Positions 19,504-32,059 of a stretch of 64,000 nt of DNA are shown here, one piece after another. Numbering within the stretch: the first letter of the stretch is position 1; every line of letters begins with the position of its first letter. Below the pieces are notes generated by a model. The model was not told the DNA's origin. It searched no databases and was given only the letters and a program-made list of their open reading frames with translations. This stretch comes from Schistocerca nitens. Taxonomy: Eukaryota; Arthropoda; Insecta; Orthoptera; Acrididae. The position numbers and the translations under genes were made by a program. Location of the stretch: the NCBI RefSeq assembly GCF_023898315.1, contig NC_064622.1:175232178-175296177 (forward strand), given 5' to 3'.

Positions 19504-21581
19504 ACAAAACAAAAATATGTTTGTGAATAACAGTTTTACACATCGATTACATTATTTACTTTAATTCGAGGTCCGGTTTCTGCTCCAGTTACGTACTTTG
19601 GGCTGCGTTTTAAAACTATGCCTGGAGAATGCACACGAAGCTACAAAATGAAAGCAAAATTCAAACTGGGGGAAGAATAATAGCATTAGAACGTTTACTG
19701 TTTCTAAATAACCATGTAAATGTTGTCAGCCGTGATCTTCTGCCAATAACTACCTTGGAATTGAACCCACGTTTTATTCAACCAGCTGGGTTGAAAACAG
19801 CTTGTTTTACATTCTGCGATGTATCCCTAGAGGATTAGGTTTTGAAGTCAGTGACAAAAACATTTCACCACACCATAATGGCTCAAGCTTCACTTAATTT
19901 TCAACAGTGTACCTTATGGATAGTTTGCACATGTCGACAGAAAACAGCTACAATGGGCTTCCAGATATGACACGACGCCGAGCTAAAAATAGGCTGTAAA
20001 ACTTTATAATCCGCAAGGACTTTTGACCATGTTTGTGTGTGACCATAGTGGTGAATGGATTTTCGCTATTATATGCTTCTACAAAAGTCAACCTTACATA
20101 ACTGCGTCACATAACTTAATGGCTGCTGCAACAAATAAACTGCACATAAAAGTATTGCACCACTTGAATTTTGTCGAATTAGGTTCAGCTGCAGCAAGGA
20201 ATGAATGAATAAGCCTATTAAAGTAATACAATAATTTTACTGTTAAATAAAAAGAAAACAATAACCAAAATAACGGCATCTTGCACACATCTGAGATCAA
20301 ATTCTGCACTCGATACCATGCTGCTCTTCCTCGCGGTTTGCAATACGCTTGCGTGCACCTTGGTAGAGTTGAAAAAAATAACTTAATAGGAAAACATGAG
20401 TGGTTTTTACGTATTCACGGTTAGAGAAATAACCCGTTATCAGCACCCGCCAATTATTTCAACTACTGCCTATGCCGCGCGTCGTTTGTTTGCCAACGTA
20501 CATCGTACTTCCCTAATTACCCTTCGCTCTCGTTCTGTCTTACCGTGAATGATAAATACAGTAACCATGCGACGTTCGTACTCCCATAGAACTAATTAGT
20601 AACTGCTAATATTGCGCGCCAACTGTTTACCACTGCTCCTAATTCGGTCTCACTCCATCTGGCCACGCATAAATCACGATGACTTGAATATATTCGTACT
20701 TCCATGCAAATAACTGATGCAATAAATGGTTATTTCCAAAGGCATAGGAATACTAGAGGTTGATGGTAACCAGACTATTGGATAACTGGAGCCCTTCCTT
20801 TTTCGTTTGTCGAAGACGCTGCAAGGATAGTTTTCGTTCGTCTTCGTTAGCGACGGTGTACCAAGATGTAGAAACCCAATACCAGCCAAATGTCGAACTA
20901 CTTATCTATTTTAGATAAGGAATTCGCGAAGCGTGATTTCTGCTGTAAGAGATATCGTACACATCACGCGCAGCGAATTAAAAAAAAATAAAGAAAAAGA
21001 AGAAGAAAAAGGGAAAAAAAGCTTAGAAAATTTACCGTAACAGTGAATCTGATTACTCCAACGACTGCAGATGACTATACTTCAGGTCACGATCCCCATC
21101 TTATATGACATACCTTATAACTTTTGAACATCTTTTTTTTTTTTTCTGGAAACCTAGTGAGCTCGAGACTGCTACATATAGATAGTCTGCTCAGCCTGAC
21201 TATGTGATTTAGTTCAGCAGATATTGTTGCCATTTATTAATAACAATAGTAACTGCCACGTGTTCTGCGACTGCTACAATGATAAACCGTATGCGCAAAT
21301 ACTTGTACAGGATGCGGGGGTATAATTTTTTTGCAATTGGTAGTACGAATAAGTTATTTTCGGTAGTTATTTACAACTGTTGTAAGTAATCGTTACCTAA
21401 AAATAAATGCGATAACTGATATCGGTAGCTAACTGTTCAGCCCGTCCCTACTCCTTGGCAGTCCACAAAGTGGTCGGAATCTCGCTGCTCGAGCCTGTCA
21501 CACATGTGTTCCGTAAACTGAGCGTTGTGAAATTAGCGCCCACTAAATTTTGCGACCATAAACGGTCGGCGAAAGATTACT
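19504..21581. other. Unassigned sequence, about 2 kb
   Basis: No recognised repeat or coding region is visible. An A/G-rich tract (AAAAGAAGAAGAAAAAGGG) lies at 20994-21020 and a T-run at 21130-21145. Short open frames show no family features. Confidence 0.5.
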
Positions 21582-21893
21582 ATGTCCATTATAATTATCC
21601 TGGCTGTTATGCCGTGGTCGGTTGATGAATTCTGTAATGATTCCCAACGTTTCGTCTCCGACTGCGGGAGACATCTTCAAGTGGGTCCGTAGCTCGATGG
21701 AAGGTCCAAGCGGGAGCTCGCGGACACGGAATTTAGCGGCAGTCAGTAGCGAGCCAGTGGGTGTGTTGGACCTTCCATCGAGCCACGGACCCCCTTGAAG
21801 AAGTCTCCCGCAGTCGGAGACGAAACGTTGGGAATCATCACAGAATTCATCAACCGACCACGGCATAACAGCCCGGATAATTATAATGGACAT
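21582..21893. repeat. Palindromic element with hammerhead-like motif in each arm
   Basis: Arms 21582-21708 and 21767-21893 (127 bp each) are near-perfect inverted copies around a 58-bp loop. Near the middle of each arm lies TGAAGA, then a stem (GTCTCC...GGAGAC, six Watson-Crick pairs, CGCAGTC between), then GAAACG: plus strand at 21794-21828, minus strand at 21649-21681. This resembles the hammerhead core (CTGANGA...GAAA), with the first C changed. Penelope-like elements carry such motifs. The element has no coding capacity. Confidence 0.8.
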
Positions 21894-22739
21894 GATATTT
21901 CCGGCCGTGAAAGTCTACATTTTGAAAGATTACTAGCCCTCAGTCCGCTCGCAGCAACTTGTCCAGTAGGTAGATAAAGAGGGCTGGAGATGCTCGAATA
22001 AGAACTGTAACGAATGTGCAGGTCACCTAACTCACCGAAATGTATTTTAGAAATAACGTGTCCTCTTCTTCGAGTAATTCATAGGCTTATGTACTTCTAA
22101 GCAAGAGTCCTCAGGAGTTCCACATTGATGCTCATTTGAACTTAGCACCTTACAGTCTTTGAGCTTCTACATTCCTTGGAAACACATTGATTTCTTTTTG
22201 TATCAGCGTGAAATCACTGTCCATATGCTTTGGTCCTCTTTATGATATCCAAGTAATCTTCATTGAGGCGGATAATTGTTGACATTTCCACACTCCACTA
22301 AAACACAATGCGGTGGCCAGGGACTTCCAGAGCACAGGTAGGCTGTGGTACGTAGGCAGTGTTTCCAGTTCGCGAGTACTGTTGGGGTGAAGGCAGGCCA
22401 TGGATTAGTGAACAAATAGTTTCCAGGAATAGTAATGCACTCATCAATCTGAAGACTGTTGTGAACACCAAAGTGCTTTAGTAGGCATGGCCTCGTTGGA
22501 AATCGAATGCTGTTGCCTTCCTCCGACTTTGTAACTTACTTACCCACTCTGTTATAGGGGGAGGGGGGCGGGCTGCAGTGCATCTCGTCATTTTACAAAT
22601 CAATGAACATTGCCAGATGTGGCAGAAGTTATAAATAACAATAATCCTAGGATTGACGGGATCAAAAACGCGACCTCTGGATTTGTAGTTTGGCACAGGG
22701 CACAACATTTGCCGTGTATCCGTCACACACTCTAAGGGC
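21894..22739. other. Unassigned sequence
   Basis: No gene or recognised repeat is visible, apart from a GGGGGAGGGGGG run near 22558-22568. Confidence 0.5.
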
Positions 22740-23105
22740 TGGCCTCATGAGATCATCCAGCGCTTGAAGATCATTCGTACAACGACGCACGCCAGTTTCA
22801 ACTTGTCCTGTGCATTCTCAATCGGGTTCGTGTCAGCAGTTACTGCATACCATTCCGCTTGGTTAATTCTTACCTCATATAAGGACAAGTTCACAGACTG
22901 TCATTATCAGACGCGAGACACATTCTGCACCAACAATGAAGGGACTGACGCCACTCGTCAAGCTTCCATTACAGGTATTTTGATGCCCAGTTTCTCCGAC
23001 CACCGCGCTGATGGGCGCATTTTGTACTGTCGTTTGTAATGGATGTCCAGAGGTCGAACTGATGGTACGAAGCCGGCTGTGTACTGTCCTAGTTGGCCTC
23101 AAAAC
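22740..23105 (-). pseudogene. Tc1-like transposase remnant, minus strand
   Basis: Minus-strand readings include TRTVHSRLRTISSTSGHPLQ near 23090, matching the 'T.R...L...G...R....P' stretch of Tc1 transposases. Near 22830 is NPIENAQDKLKLACVVVR, the 'NPIEN.W..lK' catalytic block with the tryptophan changed. Most of the catalytic domain between them is missing or unreadable. It lies head-to-head with the plus-strand copy that starts at 23131. Confidence 0.6.
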
Positions 23106-23130
23106 TTCTGCGACCAGCAGTAACAGCAGA

Positions 23131-24190
23131 ATGGGTCAGTCAGGAGGCCTCAGCGACTTCGAACATGAACCAGTCACTGGATGTCACCTGAGTAACAAAT
23201 CAATCAGAGACATTTTAACCCTCCCAAAGCTGTCCAGGTCGACTGTTTGTGACGTGATTGTGAAATGGAAACGCAAAGTAACAACCAAAGCTACACCAAG
23301 ACCAGGCAGAACCAGACAGGGATCGTTGAGCACTGCGGAGGGTAGCTCCGTAGGAAATTAGCGGAAGAAATCGCTCGTGAGTGCAAAAAATAGTTTAAAT
23401 GGCTCTAAGCACTATGGGACGTAACATCTGAGGTCACCAGTCCCCTAGACTTAGAACTACTTAAATCTAATTAACCTAAGGACATCACACAATCCATGCC
23501 CGAGGCAGGATTCGAAGATGCTACCGTAGCAGCAGCGAGATTCCGGACTGAAACGTCTAGGATCGCTCGGCCACAGCGGCCGGCACTCGTGATTTGCAGA
23601 GCACATCCAGCACAGCGACTGTTTGTAGGAAGTTAAAAGAATGGGGTATAACTGTGGAGCAGCTGCTCTTAAGCCACACATTTCTGTAGTCATCGCTAAG
23701 TGACGCTTGAGTTGAGTGATGCTACTGAACACTGCGTGGTTGAAAACGACTGACTTTGAGTGTTGAATGGAGTGTTGAATCACGCTATACCCTGCGGAAA
23801 TTCCATGGGAGGAGAGTGGCGGGGGGGGGGGGGGGGGGATGAGTCGCATTCGCGTGGGGAGGGGGGAGATTCGTGAATGACTGGAGAACGTGTCCTACCG
23901 TCATGCGTAGCGCCAACAGTGCGGAGCAGGTGGTGCTAGGGTGTGCGGGTGTTTTCGCGGGTCAGCATGTCGTTCCCTTATTGCGCTTAAAAAAACGGAA
24001 TATGCGGAAAGATATGAGATTTTGCGGCATTGTGAATTGCGTACAGTAGAAGAACAATTCGGAGACAATGACTGTACCTGCGTGACAATGCAACCTATCA
24101 TAAAGCAGCATGTGTGAGCCGAGCCAGTGGTTTATGGACAATAACATTCCTGAAGTGGACAGCCACGTGTTCAACAAGTGCTAGGACCGC
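23131..24190 (+). mobile_element. Tc1-like transposon (family B), copy 2, decayed
   Basis: The transposase begins MGQSGGLSDFEHEPVTGCHL, then NKSIRDILTLPKLSRSTVCD (HTH), matching the copy that ends at 7073 in most positions. A SINE-A interrupts it. After the SINE, KLKEWGITVEQL and SRYTLRKFHGRRVAGGG are readable, and near 24055 EQFGDNDCTCVTMQPIIKQH corresponds to the 'FQDDNA..H' block. WFMDNNIPEVDS near 24130 corresponds to the stretch before the last catalytic block. The 3' end is lost or merges with a SINE head fragment. A G-run lies at 23820-23838. Confidence 0.72.
23381..23585 (-). mobile_element. SINE-A copy, full length
   Basis: The minus-strand head is GCCGGCCGCTGTGGCCGAGC. The short duplication CTCGTGA lies at 23374-23380 and 23586-23592. 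It sits inside the Tc1-like transposase. Confidence 0.9.
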
Positions 24191-24231
24191 CTTGGTGATG
24201 AGTCTCGAGCCGCGCAGTACTCGCTGTTTTG

Positions 24232-24287
24232 TCTACGGTCGCGACGTCCGGAGCGCCTAGAACCTCTCGGCCACAAAGGCCGGCCCC
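24232..24287 (-). mobile_element. SINE-A head fragment
   Basis: Only the 5' head survives: on the minus strand GCCGGCCTTTGTGGCCGAGA, then GGTTCTAGGCGCTCCGGAC. The B box and tail are absent. Confidence 0.7.
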
Positions 24288-24558
24288 AAATAGGAGTCCA
24301 GTTTTCCAGCTACTGAGACACCACGAACTTCGTAGGGATTTTGATACGGTTTTCAATTATAAATTTTATTTATAAGGCTTTTATTAATTTAATTTCTACT
24401 TCACAATGACCTGCTGTTTAGTTTCTCCTGAGGTGACAAAAGTCATATAAACCTCCTAATATTGTGTTGGACCACCTTTTTATCAAAACTCGCCATGTCA
24501 TGGACTCAATAAGTAATTGGAAGTCCTCTGCAGAAATACTGAGACATGCTACCATTAT

Positions 24559-27515
24559 GTTGTTGTTGTGGTCTTCAGTCCTGAGACTGGTTTCATGCAG
24601 CTCTCCATGCTACTCTATCCTGTGCAAGCTCCTTCATCTCCCAGTACTTACTGCAACCTACATCCTTCTGAATCTTAGTGTATTCATCTCTTGGTCTCCC
24701 TCTACGATTTTTACCCTCCACGCTGCCCTCCAATGCTAAATTTGTGATCCCTTGATGCCTCAATACATGTCCTACCAACCGGTCCCTTCTTCTTGTCAAG
24801 TTGTGCCATAAACTCCTCTTCTCCCCAATTCTATTCACTACCTCCTCATTAGTTATGTGATCTACCCATCTAATCTTCAGCATTCTTCTGTAGCACCACA
24901 TTTCGAAAGCTTCTATTCTCTTCTTGTCCAAACTATTTATCGTCCATGTTTCACTTCCATACATGGCTACACTCCATACAAATACTTTCAGAAACGACTT
25001 CCTGACACTTAAATCTATACTCGATGTTAACAAATTTCTCTTCTTCAGAAACGCTTTCCTTGCCATTGCCAGTCTACATTTTATATCCTCCCTACTTCGA
25101 CCATCATCAGTTATTTTGCTCCCCAAATAGCAAAACTCCTTTACTACTTTAAGCATCTCATTTCCTAATCTAATTCCCTCAGCATCAGCCGACTTAATTC
25201 GACTACATTCCATTATCCTCGTTTTGCTTTTGTTGATGTTCATCTTATATCCTCCTTTCAAGACACTATCCATTCCGTTCAACTGCTCTTCCAAGGCCTT
25301 TGCTTTCTCTGACAGAATTACAATGTCATCGGCGAATCTCAAAGTTTTTATTTCCTCTCCATGGACTTTAATACCTACTCCGAATTTTTCTTTTGTTTCC
25401 TTTACTGCTTGCTCAATATACAGATTGAATAACATCGGGGAGAGGCTACAACTCTGTCTCACTCCCTTCCCAACCGCTGCTTCCCTTTCATGCCCCTCGA
25501 CTTTTATAACTGCCATCTGGTTTCTGTACAAATTGTAAATAGCCTTTCGCTCCCTGTATTTTACCCCTGCCACCTTCAGAATTTGAAAGAGAGTATTCCA
25601 GTTAACGTTGTCAAAAGCTTTCTCTAAGTCTACAATTGCTAGAAACGTAGGTTTGCCTTTCCTTAATCTTTCTTCTACGATAAGTCGTAGGGTCAGTATT
25701 GCCTCACGTGTTCCAACATTTCTGAGGAATCCAAACTGATCTTCGCCGAGGTCGGCTTCTACCAGTTTTTCCATTCGTCTGTAAAGAATACGCGTTAGTA
25801 TTTTGCAGCTGTGACTTATTAAACTGATAGTTCGGTAATTTTCACATCTGTCAACACCTGCTTTCTTTGGGATTGGAATTATTATATTCTTCTTGAAGTC
25901 TGACGGTATGTCGCCTGTCTCATACATCTTGCTCACTAGATGGCAGAGTTTTGTCATGACTGGCTCTCCCAAGGCCGTCAGTAGTTGCAATGGAATGTTG
26001 TCTACTCCCGGGGCCTTGCTTCGACTCAGGTCTTTCAGTGCTCTGTCAAACTCTTCACGCAGTATCGTATCTCCCATTTCATCTTCTTCTAAATTCTCTT
26101 CCATTTCCATAATATTGTCCTCAAGTACATCGCCTTTGTATAGACCCTCTATATACTCCTTCCACCTTTCTGCTTTCCCTTCTTTGCTTAGAACTGGGTT
26201 TCCATCTGAACTCTTTATATTCATACAAGGGGTCCTCTTTTCTCCAAAGGTCTCCTTAATTTTCCTGTAGGCAGTATGTATCTTACCCCTAGTGAGATAA
26301 GCCTCTACATACTTACATTTGTCCTCTAGCCATCCCTGCTTAGCCGTTTTGCACTTCCTGTCGATCTCATTTTTGAGACGTTTGTATTCCTTTTTTGCCT
26401 GCTTCATTTACTGCATTTTTATATTTTCTCCTTTCATCAATTAAATTCAGTATTTTTTCTGTTACACAAAGATTTCTACTAGCCCTCATCTTTTTACCTA
26501 CTTGATCCTCTGCTGCCTTCACTACTTCATCCCTCAGAGCTACCCATTCTTCTTCTACTGTATTTCTTTCCCCAATTCCTGTCAACTGTTCCCTTATGCT
26601 CTCCCTGAAACTCTGTAAAACCTCTGGTTTAGTCAGTTTATCCAGGTCCCATCTCCTTAAATTCCCACTTTTTCGCAGTTTCTTCAGTTTTAATCTACAG
26701 TTCATAACCAATAGATTATGGTCAGAGTCCACATCTGCCCCTGGAAATGTCTTACAGTTTAAAACCTGGTTCCTAAATCTCTGTCTTACCATTATATAAT
26801 CTATCTCCAGGATTCTTCCACGTATACAACCTTCTTTTATGATCCATGAACCAGACGGCTTCCTCTTTCATTTCTCTCCCCCAATCCATATTCACCCACT
26901 ATGTTTCCTTCTCTCCTGCATTACCCCTATTTGATTTTATATTTACAACCCCGAATTCACCTGACCAAAAGTCTTGTTCTTCCTGCCACCGAACTTCACT
27001 AATTCCCACTATATCTAATTTTAACCTATCCCTCTTTAAATTTTCTAACCCACCTGCCAGATTAAGGGATCTGACATTCCACGCTCCGATCTGTAGAACG
27101 CCAGTTTTCTTTCTCCTGATAACGACGTCCTCTTGAGTAGTCCCCGCCCGGAGATCCGAATGGGGGACTATTTTACCTCCGGAATATTTTACCCAAGAGG
27201 ACGCCATCATCATTTAACCATACAGTAAAGCTGCATGCCCTCGGGAAAAATTACGGTTGTAGTTTCCCCTTGCTTTCAGCCGTTCGCAGTACTAGCACAG
27301 CAAGGCCGTTATGGTTAGTGTTACAAGGCCAGATCAGTCAATCATCCAGACTGTTGCCCCTGCAACTACTGAAAAGGCTGCTGCCCCTCTTTAGGAACCA
27401 CACGTTTGTTTGGCCTCTCAACAGATACCCCTCCGTTGAGGTTGCACCTACGGTACGGCCATCTGCATCGCTGAGGCACGCAAGCCTCCCCACCAACGGC
27501 AAGGTCCATAGTTCA
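24559..27515 (-). mobile_element. RTE-clade LINE, copy A, endonuclease internally deleted
   Basis: The longest RT frame (24593-26407 on the minus strand) shows reverse transcriptase blocks in order: SKAPGVDNIPLQLL, IPIPKKAGVDRCENYRTISL, AIVDLEKAFDNVNW, GVRQSCSLSPMLFNLYIEQA, and the catalytic FADDIVILSE. The RTE-type C-terminus follows: VAMYGSETWTINSLDKKRIE, FEMWCYRRMLKIRWVDHITN, DRLVGHVLRHQGI. Upstream frames hold the apurinic endonuclease start (VLQIGAWNVRSLN, LDIVGISEVRW near 27000) and its end (GADVDSDHNLLVMNC). The middle of that domain, roughly 100 residues, is missing near 26815-26900. A frame change lies near 26390. The 3' end is a CAACAACA repeat. Confidence 0.92.
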
Positions 27516-27654
27516 TGGGGGTAGCGAAAGTGTTGTCGCTGAAGGATTTTGGGCACGAAGTGGCCTCTCTATTATGTTACACAAATGTTCGATGGGATTC
27601 ATGTCAGGCGATCTGGAGGGCTAAATCATTCACTCGAACTGACCAGAATGTTCT

Positions 27655-28315
27655 TCTACATCTAGATCTACATCTACATTTATACTCCGCAAGCCACCCA
27701 ACGGTGTGTGGCGGAGGGCACTTTACGTGCCACTGTCATTACCTCCCTTTCCTGTTCCAGTCGCGTATGGTTCGCGGGAAGAACGACTGTCTGAAAGCCT
27801 CCGTGCGCGCTCTAATCTCTCTAATTTTACATTCGTGATCTCCTCGGGAGGTATAAGTAGGGGGAAGCAATATATTCGATACCTCATCCAGAAACGCACC
27901 CTCTCGAAACCTGGCGAGCAAGCTACACCGCGATGCAGAGCGTCTCTCTTGCAGCGTCTGCCACTTGAATGTATTAAACATCTCCGTAACGCTATCACAG
28001 TTACCAAATAACCCTGTGACGAAACGCGCCGCTCTTCTTCGGATCTTCTCTATCTCCTCCGTCAACCCGACCTGGTACGGATTCCACACTGATGAGCAAT
28101 ACTCAAGTATAGGTCGAACGAGTGTTTTGTAAGCCACCTCCTTTGTTGATGTACTACATTTTCTAAGCACTCTCCCAATGAATCTCAACCTGGTACCCGC
28201 CTTAGCAACAATTAATTTTATATGATCATTCCACTTCAAATCGTTCCGCACGCATACTCCCAGATATTTCTTCAAGTCAATCGTGAACAACTGTGGCCCA
28301 GTAACATGGCGCATT
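27655..28315 (-). mobile_element. CR1/L2-like LINE 3' end
   Basis: A single open frame (27739-28314) reads KKYLGVCVRNDLKWNDHIKL, AYKTLVRPILEYCSSVWNPY, EEIEKIRRRAARFVTG and FFPRTIRDWN, the C-terminal region after the reverse transcriptase in CR1/L2/Jockey-type LINEs. The 3' end carries GTAGATGTAGATCTAGATG, the short tandem tail typical of this group. It is strongly 5' truncated but otherwise little decayed, so it is probably a young insertion into the Tc1-like element. Confidence 0.87.
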
Positions 28316-29210
28316 GATATCCATCAAAATTCCATGGTTGTTTGGGAACCTGAACTTCGCAAGTGGCTGCAAATGGTCTCCATATAGCCGAACATAACTA
28401 TTTCCGGTCAATGATGAGAACAGTTGGACCAGAGGACCCAGTCCATTCTATGTAAACAAAGGCCACACCGTTATTGACACACCACCACCTTGCACAATGC
28501 CTAGTTGACAACTTGGGTCCATTGCTTCTTGTCTCCGTCATACTCGAACCCTACCATCAGCTCTTCCCCACTGAAATCGGGACTCATTTGACCAGGCCAC
28601 GGTTTTCCAGTCGTCTAAGGTTCAACCGATATGGTCGGAGGCCCAGGAGAGACGCTGCAGGCGATATCGTGCTGTTAGCAAAGGCACTCACGTCTGTCGT
28701 CTGCTGCCATATCCCATTAACGCCAAATTTCGCCGCACAGCTCTAACGGTTACTTTCCTCGTACGTCCTACATTGATATCTGTGGTTGTTTTACGCAGTG
28801 TTGCCTGTCTGTTACCACTGATAGCTCTACGCAAACGCCGCTGCTCTCGGTCGTTGAGTGAAGGCCGCAGGCAACTACATTGTCCGTGGTGAGAGGTAAT
28901 GCTTGAAATTTGGTATTTTCGGCACGCTCTTGACACTGTCGATCTTGGAATACTGAATTCCCTAACGATATCCGAAATGGAATGTCCCATGCGTCTAGCT
29001 CCAACTACCGTTTTGCGTTCAAAGTGTGTTAACTACCGTTATGCGGCCTTAATCACGTCGGAAACCTATTCACAAGGATTAACTGAGTACAATGACAGCT
29101 CCGCCAAATACATGCGCCTTCCTACCGTGTGTATGCGGTACTACCGCCATCTGTATATGTGCATGTCAGTATGCCATGACTTTTCTCATGTCAGCGTACA
29201 GTAACAGGTC

Positions 29211-32040
29211 TAGGGTTGCCAGACGTCCCGGTTTTCCGGGACAGACCCGGTTTCGGATTTAAAAAATGAGCATTCTGAAAATTGCTTTCGGGACGCTAGT
29301 TTAGTCTCGGTTTTGTGATGCCAAAAGAAATACTCTCATACCGTCTATTTCTTCCCAAATTCTGGCGTGGATTTATATTTCAATTGTCACTGTTAAGCAA
29401 AATAATGATTTTTGTTTCACTGTTGCACCTGCCAGCGTCTATCAATGGCCTTTATTGCGCGTAACGCTTCTTTCTATTATTAACTGTTGTCTTGGGATTC
29501 GGTTCAGTTAAGACGTTTCAGCTATGTGGTTCTCTGTCTGAGGCTTATTGTGCTTAGTTCATATCTGCGTGTGTGTGAAGTGAGCTTCAAATGTCAAAGC
29601 GAAAGTGTTCTTTTCAAGACAAATATACAGAAGAATGGTCTTTCATCAAACGAGGAACTATGAAGTGAAATGCGGAATATGCAAGACATATGTTTCCATT
29701 TGGCTAAAATGGCTCTGAGCACTATGGGACTCAACTGCTGAGGTCATTAGTCCCCTAGAACTTAGAACTAGTTAAACCTAACTAACCTAAGGACATCACA
29801 AACATCCATGCCCGAGGCAGGATTCGAACCTGCGACCTAGCGGTCTTGCGGTTCCAGACTGCAGCGCCTTTAACCGCACGGCCACTTCGGCCGGCTATAT
29901 GTTTCCATTTCACATGGAAGAACGGCAGATACTACATATCATTTAGGCAGCCAAAAGCGTAAATCAAACTGTGCTCTGCTAGCACTTCAAAAAAAAAAAA
30001 AAAATAGACAGCTTTTCTTTTTCAAAGTCATCAAAACAGAGGCAATCAGTAGCAGCAGCGGAATTAACAATGTGTTACCATACTGTTAAACATCATATGT
30101 CTTTGAAATCTGTAGACCGTACTTCTAAGCTAAGCTCCTATGTTTTTAACGATTCTGTCACAGCGAAGAATGTGACATTTGGCAGAAGCAAAACAACAGC
30201 ATTTTTGAACGCAGTTTTGGCACCTGACACTGACAAACAAATATGCGACGACCTTTCACTGCTCCGCTATTATTCAATAGCTACAGATGCGAGTAATCAC
30301 AAGGCTGAAAAAATATTTCGATTAATTGTTCAATATTTTACACTTCAGAACGGCATTCGAGTAAAATTGCTTAGGTTAGTTTCGCTACCAAATGAAACCG
30401 CCTCTACAATAAGTATATACTCAATTACTGCATTAGAAGAAAGTAAAATTGATAAGAGTCATTGTATTGCATTTTGCGGTGAGAATGCTAACACTAATTT
30501 TGGAGGAGTGCGACGAGCAGGTACAAACAATGTATTTGCTAGACTGAACAACAAAGTAAACGAAAATATTTTAGGTGTTGGCTGCCCTGCTCACATACTA
30601 CTCAATGCTGTCAAGACAGCCGCTGGCGTGGTGAGTGTTGACGTAAAAACCTTTATAATTAAAGTTTTCAATTACTTCTCCATGTACACACTACGAACGG
30701 AGCGTCTAAAGGAGTTTTGTGAGTTTGTGGACATAGAGTGTCATGCATTGTTGTCACATACAAAAACAAGGTGGTTATCTTTGTTGCTGTAGAGAGAGTA
30801 CTGAAGTTGTATTATGCTCTTAAATGATTCTTCCTCTTAGAAGAAAAGGCACCTAAATTTCTGACAAGCATCTTCCAGAATCCGTTAACGGGAGCATATC
30901 TGTGGTTCCTGCCTAGTCAGTTGAGCGTGTTTCGGAGACAAAAACTTAAGAAAGCAGACAGCAGTCTTATAGAAGTAGCGGCGATTTTGAAACATACCAG
31001 CAGAATCATAGAACATCGTAAAGAAGAAAGTTTTATTCCACTCCAAGTGACATCTCTCTTGCAGAACAGCGAGGTTGCGTTAACTAATGAAATTCAAAAA
31101 TTTCATGTTGATGTAGAACAGCTTTATGAAACGTTTACAAATTGTTTAGAAAAATGGTCAACTAATCTCAATGAGTTTTCCATTTTTAAATGGATGTTGC
31201 TGGACGCAGAACCTGAGTGGAGCAATGTGACTAGGACAACAACATTTCTACGAGGTAGAGCATTGTCAGTAGATGATAGTTTATTGTTTGACCAGTTTTC
31301 TTTACTCAAGCAGTTCACTGACTCAAAAATCAACAAAAATAGCGATAACGGAGGTAGTAAATCATGTCAGGAGAAATGTACCTATTTCTTTCGACAGATT
31401 GGGTGCGAATAACAATATTCTCAGTTGCTGAATCTGTGTGAATTCGTCTTCGGTATTCCAGGGCATAATGCAAATGTGAAACGATTATTTTCTCTCACGA
31501 ATGTCCAATGGACTGAGGAACGAAATAGATTACAAGTACCAACGATCGAAGCAATAATTAAATGCAGAATGAGAGAGTAAAGTTTCAATATTTAAATGTG
31601 TTTTTAATTATCAAATTAGTTGCTCTAAGTTTTATGAATACATCATACAGTGGAGAGATCTTCTCTCCAAAGTCCAGAATCCAGATAAATATGAGGTGTA
31701 GGATAACAAATTACGTGAACTTCGCACTTCAACATACAGTGTTTCAGTAGACAATTTTGTATCTCGTATTAATGTTTAAAAATAGAAAATTTTTGAGTTA
31801 CCAGTACTAATATTGTAAAATGTCATTACCATTTGAATGCCGTCCCTTGGGTTTTATGAAATTAATTACAGTACAAAGTGTTCATTTATTTATTTATTTC
31901 ACTAAATCAGTTGAATACAGCAGTAATTTGCACAAGTGTTTCTCTTTTTTAACGTTAAGAAAAGTGTCCCGAAATATCCCAGTTTATGATTCACAAACTA
32001 TGGCCGTTTTTAGTTAATTTTAGAGAAACCTCCCGGTTTG
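29211..32040 (+). mobile_element. hAT-superfamily transposon with BED zinc finger, decayed
   Basis: The left end CTAGGGTTGCCAGACGTCCC fits hAT-type termini. From the ATG at 29591 the reading gives MSKRKCSFQDKYTEEWSFI, then CGICKTYV and HGRTADTTYHL, a BED-type zinc finger split by a SINE. The long frame 30070-30792 has YYSIATDASNHKAEK (catalytic DxxxH-like region), CGENANTNFGG, LGVGCPAHILLNAVKTAA and HTKTRWLSLL, all characteristic of hAT relatives. The 3' part (30921-31412) and the dimerisation motif GHNANVKRLFSLTNVQWTEE (to 31580) complete the order. Stops and frameshifts break it. The right terminus near 32040 is uncertain. Confidence 0.85.
29702..29896 (-). mobile_element. SINE-A copy, full length
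   Basis: The 14-bp duplication ATATGTTTCCATTT lies at 29688-29701 and 29897-29910, within the BED finger coding region of the hAT element. The minus-strand head is GCCGGCCGAAGTGGCCGTGC. Confidence 0.96.
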
Positions 32041-32059
32041 TTAGCAATTAATTCTGGAA

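Larger units (their letters stand above)
24427..29195 (-). mobile_element. Tc1-like transposon (family C), copy 2, interrupted by two LINEs
   Basis: The left end CTGAGGTGACAAAAGTCAT (24428) and right end ATGACTTTTCTCATGTCAG (to 29194) are inverted relatives of the copy at 17543-19105. Transposase pieces are MGHSISDIVREFSIPRSTVS and CRKYQISSITSHHGQCSC (near 28950), ISGNRQATLRKTTTDINVGR (near 28810), and the NPIEH block (near 27595, GACATGAATCCCATCGAACA on the minus strand). An RTE LINE occupies about 24559-27515 and a CR1/L2 LINE about 27655-28315. Without them the element would be about 1.15 kb. Confidence 0.85.

Noticed and set aside
27270-27556. Open frames on both strands near the 5' end of RTE copy A
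   Set aside because: They cover the untranslated leader of the LINE, which is similar in many insect copies, and have no domain of their own.
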